Source: Temnothorax longispinosus
Taxonomy: Eukaryota > Arthropoda > Insecta > Hymenoptera > Formicidae
Direction: 5' to 3'
Assembly (NCBI RefSeq): GCF_030848805.1
Contig: NC_092365.1
Span: 7,254,001-7,318,000, forward strand
Length of the DNA: 64,000 bases
How positions within the stretch are numbered: position 1 is the first letter of the stretch; each line of letters opens with the position of its first letter. Below are positions 40,609 to 51,869 of the stretch, one piece after another. A model generated the notes under the pieces. The model saw only the letters and a list, made by a program, of their open reading frames with translations, was not told the origin of the DNA and ran no database searches. The position numbers and the translations under genes are program-made.

Positions 40609-42453
40609 TTACTCTCAACGAGGGGAGAGTACCCGCGCAAATAAAACCTCGGAAGTTACAATTCGTTCGATTAGTAATAATAGTGATTATGATAATTTTT
40701 GTTACAAGGGGAAATTGAATGGGAGGGATTGTGCTTTTAAAATCGATACGGGTTCCGATGTTTCCATTTTGAGTAGGAAGTTTCTCGGGGAGGTTAAAGG
40801 GGAAATTCGAGTCGAGAATTGTTCTCTTCGTTATCCCACAGGAAAGAAAGTCCCTGTGAAATTTAAAAAAGAGGTAGAAGTTCAAATAGGAAAATTTTCT
40901 GAGAAGATTTTGATGTATGTGGCAGAAATTGACGACCAGTGTTTATTGGGGAGAGGTTTCTTAAAAGTCATAAATCTAGAAGGTATTTTTGATTCGGTTT
41001 TTGGAAAAATAGAATCAGAAGTCGAAAGGGTTTTCAGTTGCTCTCGGGTAATAAATTCTTCCGAAAAAATTCCTCCTTTCTTGAAGGAGTTATTTAAAAA
41101 AGATTCTGAAAACTTGGACGCAGGACAGAGAGAGGTTTTTGCTGGATTTTTGAATGAATTTCAGGATGTCTTTTCTGAAGACGTCGTTGCGGGAAATTGT
41201 GAAGTCGTTAATCATGAGATTTATTTGAAAGATCCTACTCCGATTAAGCAGACTCCCCGACGTGTTTCTTTCCGAATGCGAGAGGAAGTTGATAAAATCA
41301 TTGAAGAAATGAGGAAACAGGGCGTGATTGAGGAGTCGCATAGCCCTTGGGTTTCTCCGGTCGTTCTTGTTAAAAAGAAAGATGGTTCGATCCGCTTTTG
41401 TATTGACTTTATCGGGCAGTAGTTGGTTCTCTACTTTGGATTTAAAGAGCGGATACTGGCAGATTAAGATCCGCCCGGAAGATCGCGAAGAGACGGCTTT
41501 TTCTATCGGAAACGGATTATGGCAGTTTGTTGTAATGCCTTTTGGTCTTTGTAACGCCCCTGCCACATTTGAACGTTTGCCACATTGAACGTTTGACGAA
41601 AAAAGTTCTTCAGAAATTATTATCAAAGATTTGTTTGTTCTATTTAGACGATGTTATCATTTTTGGAAAAAGTTTCGAGGAAATGTTAAAGAATTTAAAA
41701 GAAGTATTTTCTCGATTACGTTTAGCTAACTTAAAAATCAACCCTAAAAAATGTGTACTTTTCGAAAGGAAGGTTAAATACTTGAGTCATGTGATTTCTG
41801 CAGAGGGCATTACTACAGACCCTGATAAGATTTCCGCTGTAAAGGAATGGCCGGTACCCCATTCCAAAAGACAATTACGCAGTTTTCTCGGTTTCTGTTC
41901 TTATTATCGGAAGTTCATTAAAGGTTTCTCTTCTTTAGCGAAGCCCCTCTTTGTGCTTACCGGAAATCAAGTGAAATTTATTTAGGGAGAGGAGTGTCAG
42001 AATTCTTTTGAGAACTTAAAACTGGTGTTAACATCCTCTCCCGTACTTTCTTTCCCGAGAGGGGAAGGTGAGTTTGTGTTGGACACTGACGCTTCTAACA
42101 TCAGGATTGATGCGGTGTTATCCCAGAGGCAAAAAGGGTTAGAGAAGGTTATTGCGTACTTCAGCCGTGTGTTGAGTAAGACGGAAAAAAATTATTGTGT
42201 TACTCGTCGTGAGTTGTTAGCGATAGTCGACTCGGTGAAATTTTTTCGACATTACCTTCTGGGGCGCAAGTTTATCATTCGTTCAGACCACGCTTCCCTT
42301 AAATGGCTCATGTTCTTCAAGGACTTGGAGGGGCAATTAGCTCGCTGGTTGGAGAGACTCCAACAATATGATTTTCAGATTATTTATCGTAAAGGTCTTT
42401 CGCACGGAAACGCCGATGGATTATCCAGGCGTCAGTGCGAAATTGACGGCTGA
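40580..42453 (+). pseudogene. Gypsy pol: protease, reverse transcriptase, RNase H (broken)
   Basis: Protease: FKIDTGSDVSILSRKF at about 40738. RT: VIEESHSPWVSPVVLVKKKDG up to CIDF at 41411. There about 25 codons are missing and the frame shifts before SSWFSTLDLKSGYWQIKI and MPFGLCNAPATFE. A short duplication (TTTGAACGTTTGCCACAT) breaks the frame again near 41585. YLDDVIIF (catalytic Asp pair) is at about 41642. RNase H: DTDASNIRIDAVLSQ near 42079 and the SDHASLKWL segment. A TAG at 41983 and the end at 42451 are further breaks. Confidence 0.9.
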
Positions 42454-42673
42454 GCGTTTTGTGCTAGAGTAGAGGAGAAGAACTCGGTCGAATCGGAGAA
42501 GACAGTCGCGCGAATAATTTTGCGGGGAGAAACTTTAGATGATTGGAAAAAAGACCAGCTAGAGGATCAAAGTATCGCGGCTATTTACCGAGGCAAGGAA
42601 ATGGGGGTACGGCCGTCACGATCTCAGATTTCGGTAGGAGACCTTTCCGCTCAAATTTACCTTTCCTATTGTC

Positions 42674-43840
42674 TTGAAGAGTAAAGTTCTTTATAAGATA
42701 TGGGAGGCTCCTAGTCTAAAATCCAGGATTTATCAACTCATTGTTCCACGAAAACAAATTAAATGGATTTTAGAAGAGGCACACGATTCTTCATCGGGGG
42801 GACATTTTGGAGTTAACAAAACCCTTGAAAAAATTCGCAATCGATTTTATTGGGCCACTTGCAAAAGAGATGTAGAAGATTGGTGTAGATCTTGTGAGAT
42901 CTGCGTTTCGAAAAAGGGACCGTCGGGAAAAGGAAAGTCTCCGTTACAAATCTATAATGTCGGGATCCCTTTTGAAAGAGTCCAGATGGACATACTCGGT
43001 CCTCTTCCATTGACCAAGTCTGGAAATCGATATCTGTTAGTTATTGTAGACTGTTTTACTAAGTGGATAGAGGCTTTTTCCTTGAGAAATATGAGAGCAA
43101 GGATAATAGCTGAAACTTTTGTTAATCAATTCATTTCTAGATATGGAGTCCCCTCGGAAGTCCATACGGATCAAGGGAGGAATTTTGAATCGAAACTTTT
43201 CGCAGAGATGATGGTACTTCTCGGAATTAAAAAGACCAGGACTACCGCTTTGCATCCACAGTCTGATGGACAAGTTGAAAGACAACAGCAGACGATTACA
43301 AACTACTTAGCTACATTTATTTCCAAGAATCAAAGAGATTGGGATAAGTGGATTCCTTTATTCCTTTTAGCTTACAGATCTTCAAAACATGAGACCACGG
43401 GCGTAACTCTTGCGGAAATGTATTGTGCCCGGAATCTTAGATTACCCTTGGATTTATTACAAGGCAGTCCTCCGGAACTTCGGGAGGAGGGTTCTATGTC
43501 GGAAGGCGATTTTGTCAGAAGACTGAGGGAAAGGTTAGAGGGGATTCATTCCGTAGTCAGAGATAGGTTAGAAATTAAATCTTCTAGAGTAAAAACCTGG
43601 TATGATCGTGGAGCCAGGAAGAATCTTTTACGAGAAAATCAGAAAGTGTGGTTTTATAATCCTCGAAGAGAAAAAGGGAAAGCCCCGAAATTTCAGAGTA
43701 ATTGGGAAGGCCCTTTTCTAATTGTAATAAAATTAAGTGACGTAGTATTTTGCATTCAAAAATCTCCCAGACATAGGAAAAGAGTAGTACATGCGGAAAG
43801 GTTAGCCCCGTTTTATGAGAGAACATTAGGAGGTAGCTAG
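42674..43840 (+). CDS. Gypsy integrase region
   Basis: One open frame of 388 codons with integrase domains in order. An HHCC zinc-binding region comes first (His in EEAHDSSSGGHFG, then CRSCEIC). The catalytic core follows, with Asp in VQMDILGPLPL, Asp in VHTDQGRNFES and Glu in DGQVERQQQT. The C-terminal GPY/F-like segment is SNWEGPFLIVIKLSDVVF. The frame is separated from the upstream pol part by stops near 42453 and 42682. It would insert the reverse-transcribed DNA. The domain itself looks intact. Confidence 0.9.
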   Translation: MKSKVLYKIWEAPSLKSRIYQLIVPRKQIKWILEEAHDSSSGGHFGVNKTLEKIRNRFYWATCKRDVEDWCRSCEICVSKKGPSGKGKSPLQIYNVGIPFERVQMDILGPLPLTKSGNRYLLVIVDCFTKWIEAFSLRNMRARIIAETFVNQFISRYGVPSEVHTDQGRNFESKLFAEMMVLLGIKKTRTTALHPQSDGQVERQQQTITNYLATFISKNQRDWDKWIPLFLLAYRSSKHETTGVTLAEMYCARNLRLPLDLLQGSPPELREEGSMSEGDFVRRLRERLEGIHSVVRDRLEIKSSRVKTWYDRGARKNLLRENQKVWFYNPRREKGKAPKFQSNWEGPFLIVIKLSDVVFCIQKSPRHRKRVVHAERLAPFYERTLGGS

Positions 43841-44476
43841 AGAAATTGAAACCCGATTTATCGTTAAGAAAGTTATTCTTTTAAGTTGTTAAATGTTTCT
43901 GCGTAAATTGTTTTGTTTGTGTTTAAGGGAGAGTCTTCATTTCTCCATTGAAAGAGTTTCTTGAAGGACACGGAATGGAGTCTTCATTGTCACCGTAAGA
44001 CCTTCGGTTGTAAGAAGACTGTCTCTCCCTCGGTTTTTGCGATTGAGGTTTTTCTGAGGGACTAGGGCAAATGCTGAGGCAGGGACTAGGGGAGTCCTAA
44101 TACGAATAGTTATTTCGGTTAGAGACGATGGGTCCTCAGGAAGTTATTCCCCCCCTTGTCCGAAGACTTCCGTGAGATGGCTTTTGCGGCGGAAAGAGAG
44201 TGCGGCGATGAAGAAAATTTCATCAAGGAGGAATTATGATAAAGTTTTTTGTAAAGCCGAGGAGGAAGAGAGCCTTCTGTAACGGCGAGGACGGAAAGAA
44301 GACGGAAAGTTGATAGCAGGTTGGGCCCAAAGGAGGCGAAGTCTGATATCCTGTAGCAACAGCTCGGGATGGGGCAAGGAACGCTTCAGAGCCCTGGCGC
44401 CTGCTAAGTAAATGGAATCTCCTGGATACTGCCCTTCCGGATTGTCGGGACGACAATCTGAAGAACGGGGGGGCAG
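43841..44476 (+). other. Gypsy 3' untranslated region and polypurine tract
   Basis: No envelope gene. AGAACGGGGGGGCAG just before the 3' LTR (about 44462-44476) is the polypurine tract. The open frames here are not convincing. Confidence 0.7.
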
Positions 44477-44761
44477 TGTTGCATTCGCGCTGAGTTCGTC
44501 AGCTTCGCCCGGTATTTTCCCGCCGCGGAGCGTCTTTAGCAACGGGCGTTGCTATGTGTTGTTGATTCGACCCGGCTGTCAGATTTTCGACTAACTGAAA
44601 CTCGAGCGGACGTTTCGGTTCCCGTTTCGTGACTGTAAACATACGCAATAAACTTTTCTTTCCTTACTAATCTGTGTTTCCTTATTCCGCGGGTCGCGGG
44701 TGAGCGCGCGAGCGTGTGCGGGAGTGCGGAATAAGTGAGCGGAAGCCGCCAGAGTGCAACA
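44477..44761 (+). repeat. 3' LTR of the Gypsy element
   Basis: Same TGTTGC...GCAACA ends as the 5' LTR and close in length (285 against 282 bp). Confidence 0.93.
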
Positions 44762-44765
44762 ATAG

Positions 44766-45560
44766 AATTCGAAATCTTGTTTAAAAAAGTCAATGTTAGG
44801 AAGAAGAGCAGAGATAATTTCGTCCTCCACCAAGTCACGGAAGCGCGACCAGTCCGTTCTCTTAGAAGATAACCTATTAGAGATTTTCCTATAAATTTGC
44901 GTAGGGTTGTTAAAAGCAAATGAGATAGGAAAATGATCGCTATCCCACGTGTCCTCCATTTGACGATAGTCAATCCTATTTAAGATGCCCTCCGTACCGA
45001 ACATAAGGTCTAAATTAGAATCGCGTTGGCCGCGGAAGCCATTTCGAGATCTAGTGTCAGAGTTGACGCAATAAAAATCTTCATCCGACATGAGATCGAG
45101 CAACACGTCTCCGCTGTCATCAGTGGAAAGGCAATTCCATACAACATTCTTGGCATTGAAGTCGCCCAGAATGATAGTGTCATGAGCGCTATCAGAGACA
45201 GCCTGAAAAATAGACTGGAAGTCACGACGAAATATGCGTCCACGCGGATGTCTGTATAAGGCAACAATATTAAGGTTTCTGAGTAGATTTTTGGTCCTAA
45301 TACCAACAGCGTCGTAGCCGGGCGGTAGGCCTGTGATCGGCAAGATGTCGAACTCCAAGTGGGCGCGGACCGAAATCGAGACGCCACCACTCCCGAGCAG
45401 ATTCCTGCTATTCACCGTCCTGAAGTCTGGGAAATACACGCCTCCCGGTCTCCGGTTAGAGCATTTTGTCTCTGTAAGAACAATCATATCATACTCAAGC
45501 ACACGCTTAGAGAGCTCATTCTTGCTGCTTTTATATCCTCGACAGTTCCACAGTAAGAGT
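44766..45560 (-). pseudogene. Non-LTR ORF2, AP endonuclease part
   Basis: On the minus strand the domain starts LLWNCRGYKSSKNELSKRVL and continues YDMIVLTETKCSNRRPGGVY (catalytic Glu), HDTIILGDFNAKNVVWN (Asp/Asn), SNLDLMFGT and WDSDHFPISFAF (Asp/His). All catalytic motifs of the Jockey/I endonuclease are visible. It reads on into the Gypsy LTR at 44765, where the insertion cut it. ORF1 ends just upstream. Confidence 0.9.
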
Positions 45561-45579
45561 TGGAATTTTTTTTACGAAG

Positions 45580-47966
45580 AAGCGAAGGTTCTCCTAATTC
45601 TAGTTCTATCATGTCCTCCTCCATTCGAAACACGCTCATACCAAGGCTTAAATCGTACAGTATCCTGGGGAATAAACTTACTCCTCGAGTCATAGTCATT
45701 ATAGCTCACCATCAGGGCTTCAATCAGTAATTCTCTTGCTTCAGGAATTCTCTGCAACAGTTGCATAACGCTGTCAATCGCCTCTCTAACCGAGAGGTCC
45801 TCTTGGGACCGAGAAGAGTCTCCCCGCGCTTTGTCCGTATCCTCCCGGACAACACTCGACCATGCTGTGCCATTGCAGGACGCAGAGAAGAGAATACCTC
45901 TCTTATCCCTCGAGATGTCTCCCTCACGAACATCAAATTGTTTATAATAATCGCGTGTACCATTGGAAGGCGGAACGCGTGTCCTTGTTCTTGTGACCTC
46001 TATCTATGCCTCCAGAGGCGCTCCGTCGACCATCCTCGCGCCGAACCCGCGTCTCCGGTTCTCGCGGGGGATCACCATCCTCACACACCACCTCAGAGTA
46101 CGATCTGTTCCCAGAAGAAGACTGCACACTTGGCCAGGCATCTGGATCCAGGTACCTGTCGTGCGCCCTTGAAGGGATCCGCACCTCGCCCTCAATAATC
46201 CGCCGAGAACTGTGAAATGACACATTTTTGTAAGCCATCACAACATTATTATTTTTATTTCTTTCATAAGCAGGACAACCTCTAAACGTAGACTTATGTT
46301 GTCCACCGCAATTATAGCACCTTAAGGGTTTGTCACATTGATCGTGAGCTTTATCCCCGCAAACTATACATCGTGTTTCGCTTTTGCATGTATTTTTCGT
46401 GTGGCCAAATCGGAAGCAATTAAAGCATTGCTTTGCTTGGGGTACATAAGGTCTAACTCTAAGTCCGACTCCATTAGTAAAGATTTTAAGGTCTTTAATT
46501 TTACTTTCTTTAAATGTAACGATTATATGTTATCGGTTGCGAGCAAGGAAGATTTCTTAGTGATAGGGTCCCATTTTTGTCGGTACATACGATCTAGTCT
46601 TAAGATATTAGATCTATCACAGATTACCGACCACAATTCGGGGATCGTCGTCGGCCAGTCAGAAATTACACCTCTGCAAATTATCGAACGTTGTTCTAAA
46701 TGGGCTTTTAATTTTATCGGCTCCTTAAGCTTTTCTATAATCTCCAATGCGCGGTTAGCTTCTCTGAAATCTTTAAATTCCGCTCCTGCCGAAAAATGGT
46801 TAATCATATTGATTGAGACGGGACAGATTTGCAACTCTGTGAGAACCATCCACATTTTAATACAGTTCCTTTTTAATCGTAGTATGCTCAGGGGGGAGAC
46901 GTAAAGTTATCCCAGCAAACAAAAAAAGATTGAAAAGAATTAAAACGGGATTGCCAGGAATTCAAGTAAGGACTTTCCGAATTCCATTTTGCCCAAAAAA
47001 GGGATTGAAATAGTTTCAATATCATGGAATTCCTTATTTTGGAAAGAATTTTTTTTTGAATCCCATCCAATTCCACAAAAACGTAACAAAATGAATATTT
47101 TCGTGGAATTACTGAATGCCAGGTTAGGGATTGGAAAGTTTAGTCATGAATTCCATTGAATACCATTGATTTCGTTAACGAAATGAATACCATTGAATGC
47201 CAAACTAGGAATTAAAAATTTCCGTATTGAATTCAATGGAATTCAATGGAAACCATTTCAATCCCTTTTTTGGACAAAATGGAATTCCTGGCAATCCCGT
47301 TTTAATTCTTTTTAATCTTTTTTCGTTTGCTGGGATTCTAGCTATACCTTTATGATCGTCGTCAAATCTCGCAAAACGTTGCGCGTCAGATATAAATAAG
47401 TTTCCAGGGTCACATTTCCTTAAAGTAGAATTGTTTACTGTATAAGATTCCTTGTCAACAAAAGGCGCCGTGTTATCCACGACTGTATCACGTGTATTAT
47501 CTGATATGGCCACGTGTTCGTTGCTAGCCAATGACTCGTCACATATATCACTACCATTACCGCTAGGCGGGGTCGCTTGATTTATCAAAAGTTCGCGGCC
47601 CCGGTCATCCCCCACGTTCTCAGCATCAATCTCCATGTCCCCGACGAACGGAATACCCGGATTCACAGCCAAACCTCGCCGCCTGAACAAATCCTCGTCT
47701 CTCTGCTTTTTAGATGTGTCTCTACGATTTCTCACTTCTTTCCAGTCCGTGTCCAAAGCGTTATCCTCCAGACTTAAATCATGCGTAATTTTGTCGAATT
47801 CCTGCTCAGAAACAGAAACTTTCATCCTCTTGCTGTTCTGTGGATCTTCGTCTGAGAAGCGAGGGTTATCACGTGATTCCGCGTGGCGACAGGCGACATA
47901 ATCCGACGGTTCCATATCTAATTGATCAAGCTTTTTTTCCACGCTCCTCCTCCGAAAGGGGAGCAA
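45580..47966 (-). pseudogene. Non-LTR ORF1 with three CCHC zinc knuckles, split by a MITE
   Basis: The minus strand starts at 47966 (MLPFRRRSVEKKLDQLDM) with an acidic, low-complexity N-terminus to about 47335. It resumes after the 46911-47334 MITE with an RRM-like segment (ILRLDRMYRQKWDPITKKSS). After a 2-nt frameshift near 46525 it reads VGLRVRPYVPQAKQ and three knuckles: CFNCFRFGHTKNTC, CIVCGDKAHDQC and CYNCGGQHKSTFRGC. The basic, Ser-rich tail runs to about 45580 with more frame breaks. This layout is that of Jockey/I gag-like ORF1, an RNA-binding particle protein. Confidence 0.8.
46911..47334. mobile_element. CCCA...TGGG element D, 424 bp, 2-bp duplication AT
   Basis: Ends CCCAGCAAACAAAAAAAGAT and the complement of CCCAGCAAACGAAAAAAGAT. 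Flanks AT at 46909-46910 and 47335-47336. The interior iterates GGAATTCCATTGAAT-like words and longer inverted blocks such as GGGATTGCCAGGAATTC. It interrupts the Jockey/I ORF1. Confidence 0.85.
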
Positions 47967-48170
47967 TAATTAATAAAAAAGAAAAAAACCCTCCCGAAAA
48001 GAGCCCCGTCAATTATCTAAGCGCAGCTCAAAAACCAAAGCACTACTACAAGCTACCAATAAGCAAAGTGAAAAGGCCACCAAGACACGCACGTCCGTCT
48101 CTCACGGCGGTTCGAGCCGAACTCTACAGCCATATGAACTGATCAATAGGTTAGAGTCCTCCAACTCCAA

Positions 48171-48407
48171 CAAATCAAGAGGTATACTGGTATACAGTAT
48201 CAGCGTTCACCGCTACGTCGCGCATGAGGCAGAACCATAACTCATATTTAAAATTCAACCACGTATGCTATATAAGAGGTACGAAATCTAGAGTTGAATG
48301 CATCGCTTCTCGGCTCTCTAAACGCACGGATTCTTTTTTCCTCAAAAGATCTTCGAATGGCTTTTCTTTTGTGCTGTCTGTTACTCTCTCGCTTTCGCCG
48401 CCCCCCT

Positions 48408-48483
<76 letters not shown>

Positions 48484-48570
48484 AGCAGAGAGGGTTTGGA
48501 GTCGGTAAATACCGTAAAAATGACGAGCTACGGGGTCCTTATCTCTGCAAGTGACACACACACACACACA

Positions 48571-48618
<48 letters not shown>

Positions 48619-48940
48619 CACATACAGAAGTGAGAGGCAAGGGGACTCACTTTAATCAAGCACCCTAATGAGATGTAAACCCGACCGTGCGACCTCCTCG
48701 CGGTACATCTTGGGTTACGCTAACGCCGGCGGTAACCAATGCGACACACGCGCATGCACGCAAACTTCTTTTTTAGGTCATGTTTGCGCGTTGAAATTGT
48801 TTAGCACACCTTTTTCGTAACGGACTGTCGATTACACTGTTACACCGCCAAAAATCGCTGTTTTTCACCTACATAACCTTACTTTCTTGAAAATCCTGAC
48901 GTGTTAGAGCAAAATGGGGCCTTGTTTCGATTTTAGCTAC
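48171..48940. other. Microsatellite-rich spacer
   Basis: Two long CA runs (48409-48481 and 48554-48614) and otherwise unremarkable sequence. No gene. Confidence 0.6.
48409..48614. repeat. Two (CA)n microsatellites
   Basis: Nearly pure CA runs of about 73 and 61 bp separated by about 72 bp. Open frames here are artefacts of the repeat. Confidence 0.95.
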
Positions 48941-49029
48941 CCAAAATCTATAAAAATCGTCTACTGCGGTCCCAGTTGCTCTCCGAAAAATTTTTTTTGT
49001 GGTCTTGTATTATCTTCAATCGTAACTGT

Positions 49030-51740
49030 TGCAATTATAATATCATCTAAATATAACTGTATTTTTCTTAATTTAAGGACGTTCTCTCGTCTTTATACTA
49101 GAGAAAATTGATTTTCTTAGGATTTTCTTGAAACTGTGAATATACGTTAATTTAGGTGTGGTTTATGCGTGGTATAAATTTCAGTACCTCTTCCGGGATA
49201 AAAAATAAAGATACTGAGCCTCAAAGTTTAAAAAAAAATTTAAAATTTAATTTTTTTTAGTTTTGGCATTTTTTCCTTATAGAACTGGACGAGAGAAGCA
49301 ACTTTGGTCCTCTTGGCCAACCTCGTATCTCTTACCGTTTGGCCTGGAAAACCTTTTCATTAGTAAAAGTTGAAACTTTGAGGCTCAGTATCTTGATTTT
49401 TTATCCCGGAAGAGGTACTGAAATTTATACCACGCATAAAGCACACCTAAATTAACGTATATTCACAGTTTCAAGAAAATCCTAAGAAAATCGATTTTCT
49501 CTCATATAAGGACGAGAGAACGTCCTTAAGTAACCGCTCAAACAATTGATTAAGGCATCTTTGGAATGGTGCAGGAGCATTGGACAATCCAAAAGGTAGC
49601 ATTATATACTCATACTGGCCATCCGGAGTAACAAACGAAGTAAACTTGATTGAGTTTTCAGCAATCGGAATATGATGGAATCCATCTTTCAAGTCGAGAG
49701 TAGTAAAATATAATTTACCGGACAATTGATCAATTTGATCTTCCACCAATGGGATAGGATATCTGTCTTTTATTGTAATCTTATTCAGAGCTCGATAATC
49801 AACGCACATTCAATACCTGCCGTCTTTTTTCTTGACGAGAACGATCGGACTGCAAAAGTTAGAATTGCTAGGCCTAATAATTCCCATCTGCAGCAAACCA
49901 TCTACAATGTTCCTTACTTCGGCTCGTTCGCTCCATGAAAGTCGTCTAGGCGTGAAATAAAACGGCTTACTCGCGTCCGTTAATTGTATCTCAAATTCCC
50001 ATGGGATATTTTTAGCTTCCTCCGCAGGGTGAATATAAGTGCTCAATAACTCAAATAGTTTTTCCTTGACCTCGTAGGAAAGTGACGAATCCAAATTATC
50101 GGAAACGATATCCAATGGACTAGTGTGTTCTATAGCCTCAATATTTAGTATATCGCTCATTGGTTCGCCATATGACATCTGCAAAGCTTGATCAAAAGTA
50201 ACTGTTAATCCAGACATGCTTATAAATTCGCGGCCCAACAAAGCGTCATATGTCATAGTAGAATCTGGAACGACTATAAATCTTAAAAGGAATGTATGAT
50301 TAGGTATTAAATGTAATCGAACTTTAGGCGTAATGTACCCAAGAATACACAACGGTGACTTATTTATGCCTCCATAGTTAGTTTCAGTCTTATCGCGAAT
50401 TAACTCTACATCATTGAATGAATCTAAATACGTACTCTCGCTTATGATGTTTATCGCACTGCCTGAATCTACCAACGCCTCTATATAATACTGCTTTTCG
50501 GTTTCCTTAGCTAATAGGACGCAATAATTCCTCGTCGGCTTCGTCAACGGTTCCTTCGGCTGAGGGCTCGGTTCCTCCTGGCAAATAGCGTTGATCTCCT
50601 GCTTGTACTCTCGCTCCGCTGGTGCCTCCACTAGCGCTGTTGTACTACCGCCTTCAGATTTCGACTCTTTCTCCGTCACGGGACACACCTTAAAATGGTG
50701 ACCCATTTTACCGCAACGAAAACAGGAACCTTTTTCTCGTTTAGGTTTAGGGCACGATCCAGCTAAATGCCCCTCCAGGTTGCAGTTGTAGCATTTTACC
50801 GACTGGGAACTTGGCGCCTCTCTTCGTTCAGTCATAAGTTTTGGCCTCGTTGAAAGGGGGGGGGAGGTATTCCTCTTAACATCACTGTGTAACGTAATGT
50901 TCTCGAATGCTCCAAATAGAAGTTTGAGTGAAGAGAACTGTTGCATTCTGGCCTGATCCCGTAATCGTACGTCTGGGATGCCATCGATTACATATTCTAC
51001 AAGCTCATCCTCCTCAAGGGACAACTGGTTACCAGGGATAATCTTGTCATGATAATATTCTCTGTAATGCTCGCCGACCTTCCATTTTCTTTCTTCGAAT
51101 TTACGTTTTTGCAGGAGCCTGTCTGGCCTGTGGTCAAACATCTTCATTTCATTTAATAAACTGTCTACATCCATCTCAACGTACTCGGCTTTAGAGTGTA
51201 ACCAGGTCGCAGCTTTGCCTTTGACTTTAGCACCGATCAAAAGCTTGGCGGAATTGTCGTCTAAATCGTACATAGCTCGCAGCTTCCTGATTTCCTTTTC
51301 CCACACTTGAAATGTATTTTTTCACATAAATAGTCACATAAATAGTCACTTATTGACTTTAAAGTGACTTTCGACGTCGCGACAGGTGTGTCAGAACGGG
51401 GGGTAACTCGTAATATCTCGTTCTCTCTCCGCATGAGGTCGAGCTCTCGCTGCATCAGCTCTTTCTCTCGGCGCATAAATTCTAGCTCACGCACGAGAAA
51501 TCCGGAATCGCTCTGGGGTGGACGGGCTTGAGGATCTTGTACATTCAAAGTCTCGTGAGCATCCGAAAAACCCTCGGCACCTTCCACCGTATCCTTCTTC
51601 TGCATCATGGCAAGCCACTTCTCCCTCGTAACAACGGCGTCTAACCTTGCCACTAATTCCGTTTTGTTTCCCGACGAGTTCAAATTCAGCTGCTTTAGCA
51701 GTTCTCTCAACTGCTGGTTCGTAAACTCAATCGTTTCCAT
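49030..51740 (-). pseudogene. Gypsy gag-pol of the second element
   Basis: Gag starts at 51740 (METIEFTNQQLRELLKQLNL, a SAP-type motif), has a Glu/Arg-rich coiled coil, and shifts frame near 51330. The capsid-like part leads to two zinc knuckles (CYNCNLEGHLAGSC, CFRCGKMGHHFKVC). Protease: EALVDSGSAINIISEST. RT: IRPSNSNFCSPIVLVKKKDG, a TGA at 49807-49809, then CVDYRALNKITIKDRYP, TTLDLKDGFHHIPIA and MLPFGLSNAPAPFQRC. After the MITE, YLDDIIIAT appears at about 49030-49056. RNase H and integrase are absent. A few small breaks plus truncation make it dead. Confidence 0.88.
49073..49529. mobile_element. TTAA-flanked foldback MITE, 457 bp
   Basis: TTAA at 49073-49076 and 49526-49529. The ends GGACGTTCTCTCGTC and complement extend into inverted repeats of about 150 bp (for example CGTGGTATAAATTTCAGTAC on both sides). 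It is inserted in the Gypsy RT sequence. Confidence 0.88.
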
Positions 51741-51869
51741 GCTTTAGAAGCACTCGACACAGCTCGACGTAACCCTCGCATATCCGTCACGTTTTCTTAA
51801 CCTGTACGCACCGGCACGTGGCGTAAAGTTAATCGCACAGAGGTTTATCAATCGATCCCACTTCTGAAA

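Larger units (their letters stand above)
39136..44761 (+). mobile_element. Ty3/Gypsy LTR retrotransposon, full length, degraded
   Basis: 5626 bp between ATAG duplications (39132-39135 and 44762-44765). It has two LTRs, a tRNA-Pro-type primer site, gag with a zinc knuckle, then protease, RT, RNase H and integrase in Gypsy order, and a G-rich polypurine tract before the 3' LTR. No envelope-like frame follows integrase. Several frameshifts, stops and one deletion inactivate it. Confidence 0.95.
36128..48170 (-). mobile_element. Jockey/I-type non-LTR retrotransposon, split by three insertions
   Basis: Reading the minus strand from about 48170: 5' leader, ORF1 with three zinc knuckles, endonuclease, reverse transcriptase, and a 3' end near 36128. 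Insertions are the CCCA-type MITE 46911-47334 in ORF1, the Gypsy element 39136-44761 between endonuclease and RT, and the LTR-like element 37728-38817 just before RT. Removing each with one target duplication joins the coding parts. The exact outer ends and clade are inferred. Confidence 0.8.

Noticed and set aside
48224..48621. Poly(Thr-His) and poly(Cys-Val) frames
   Set aside because: Translations of CA microsatellites.
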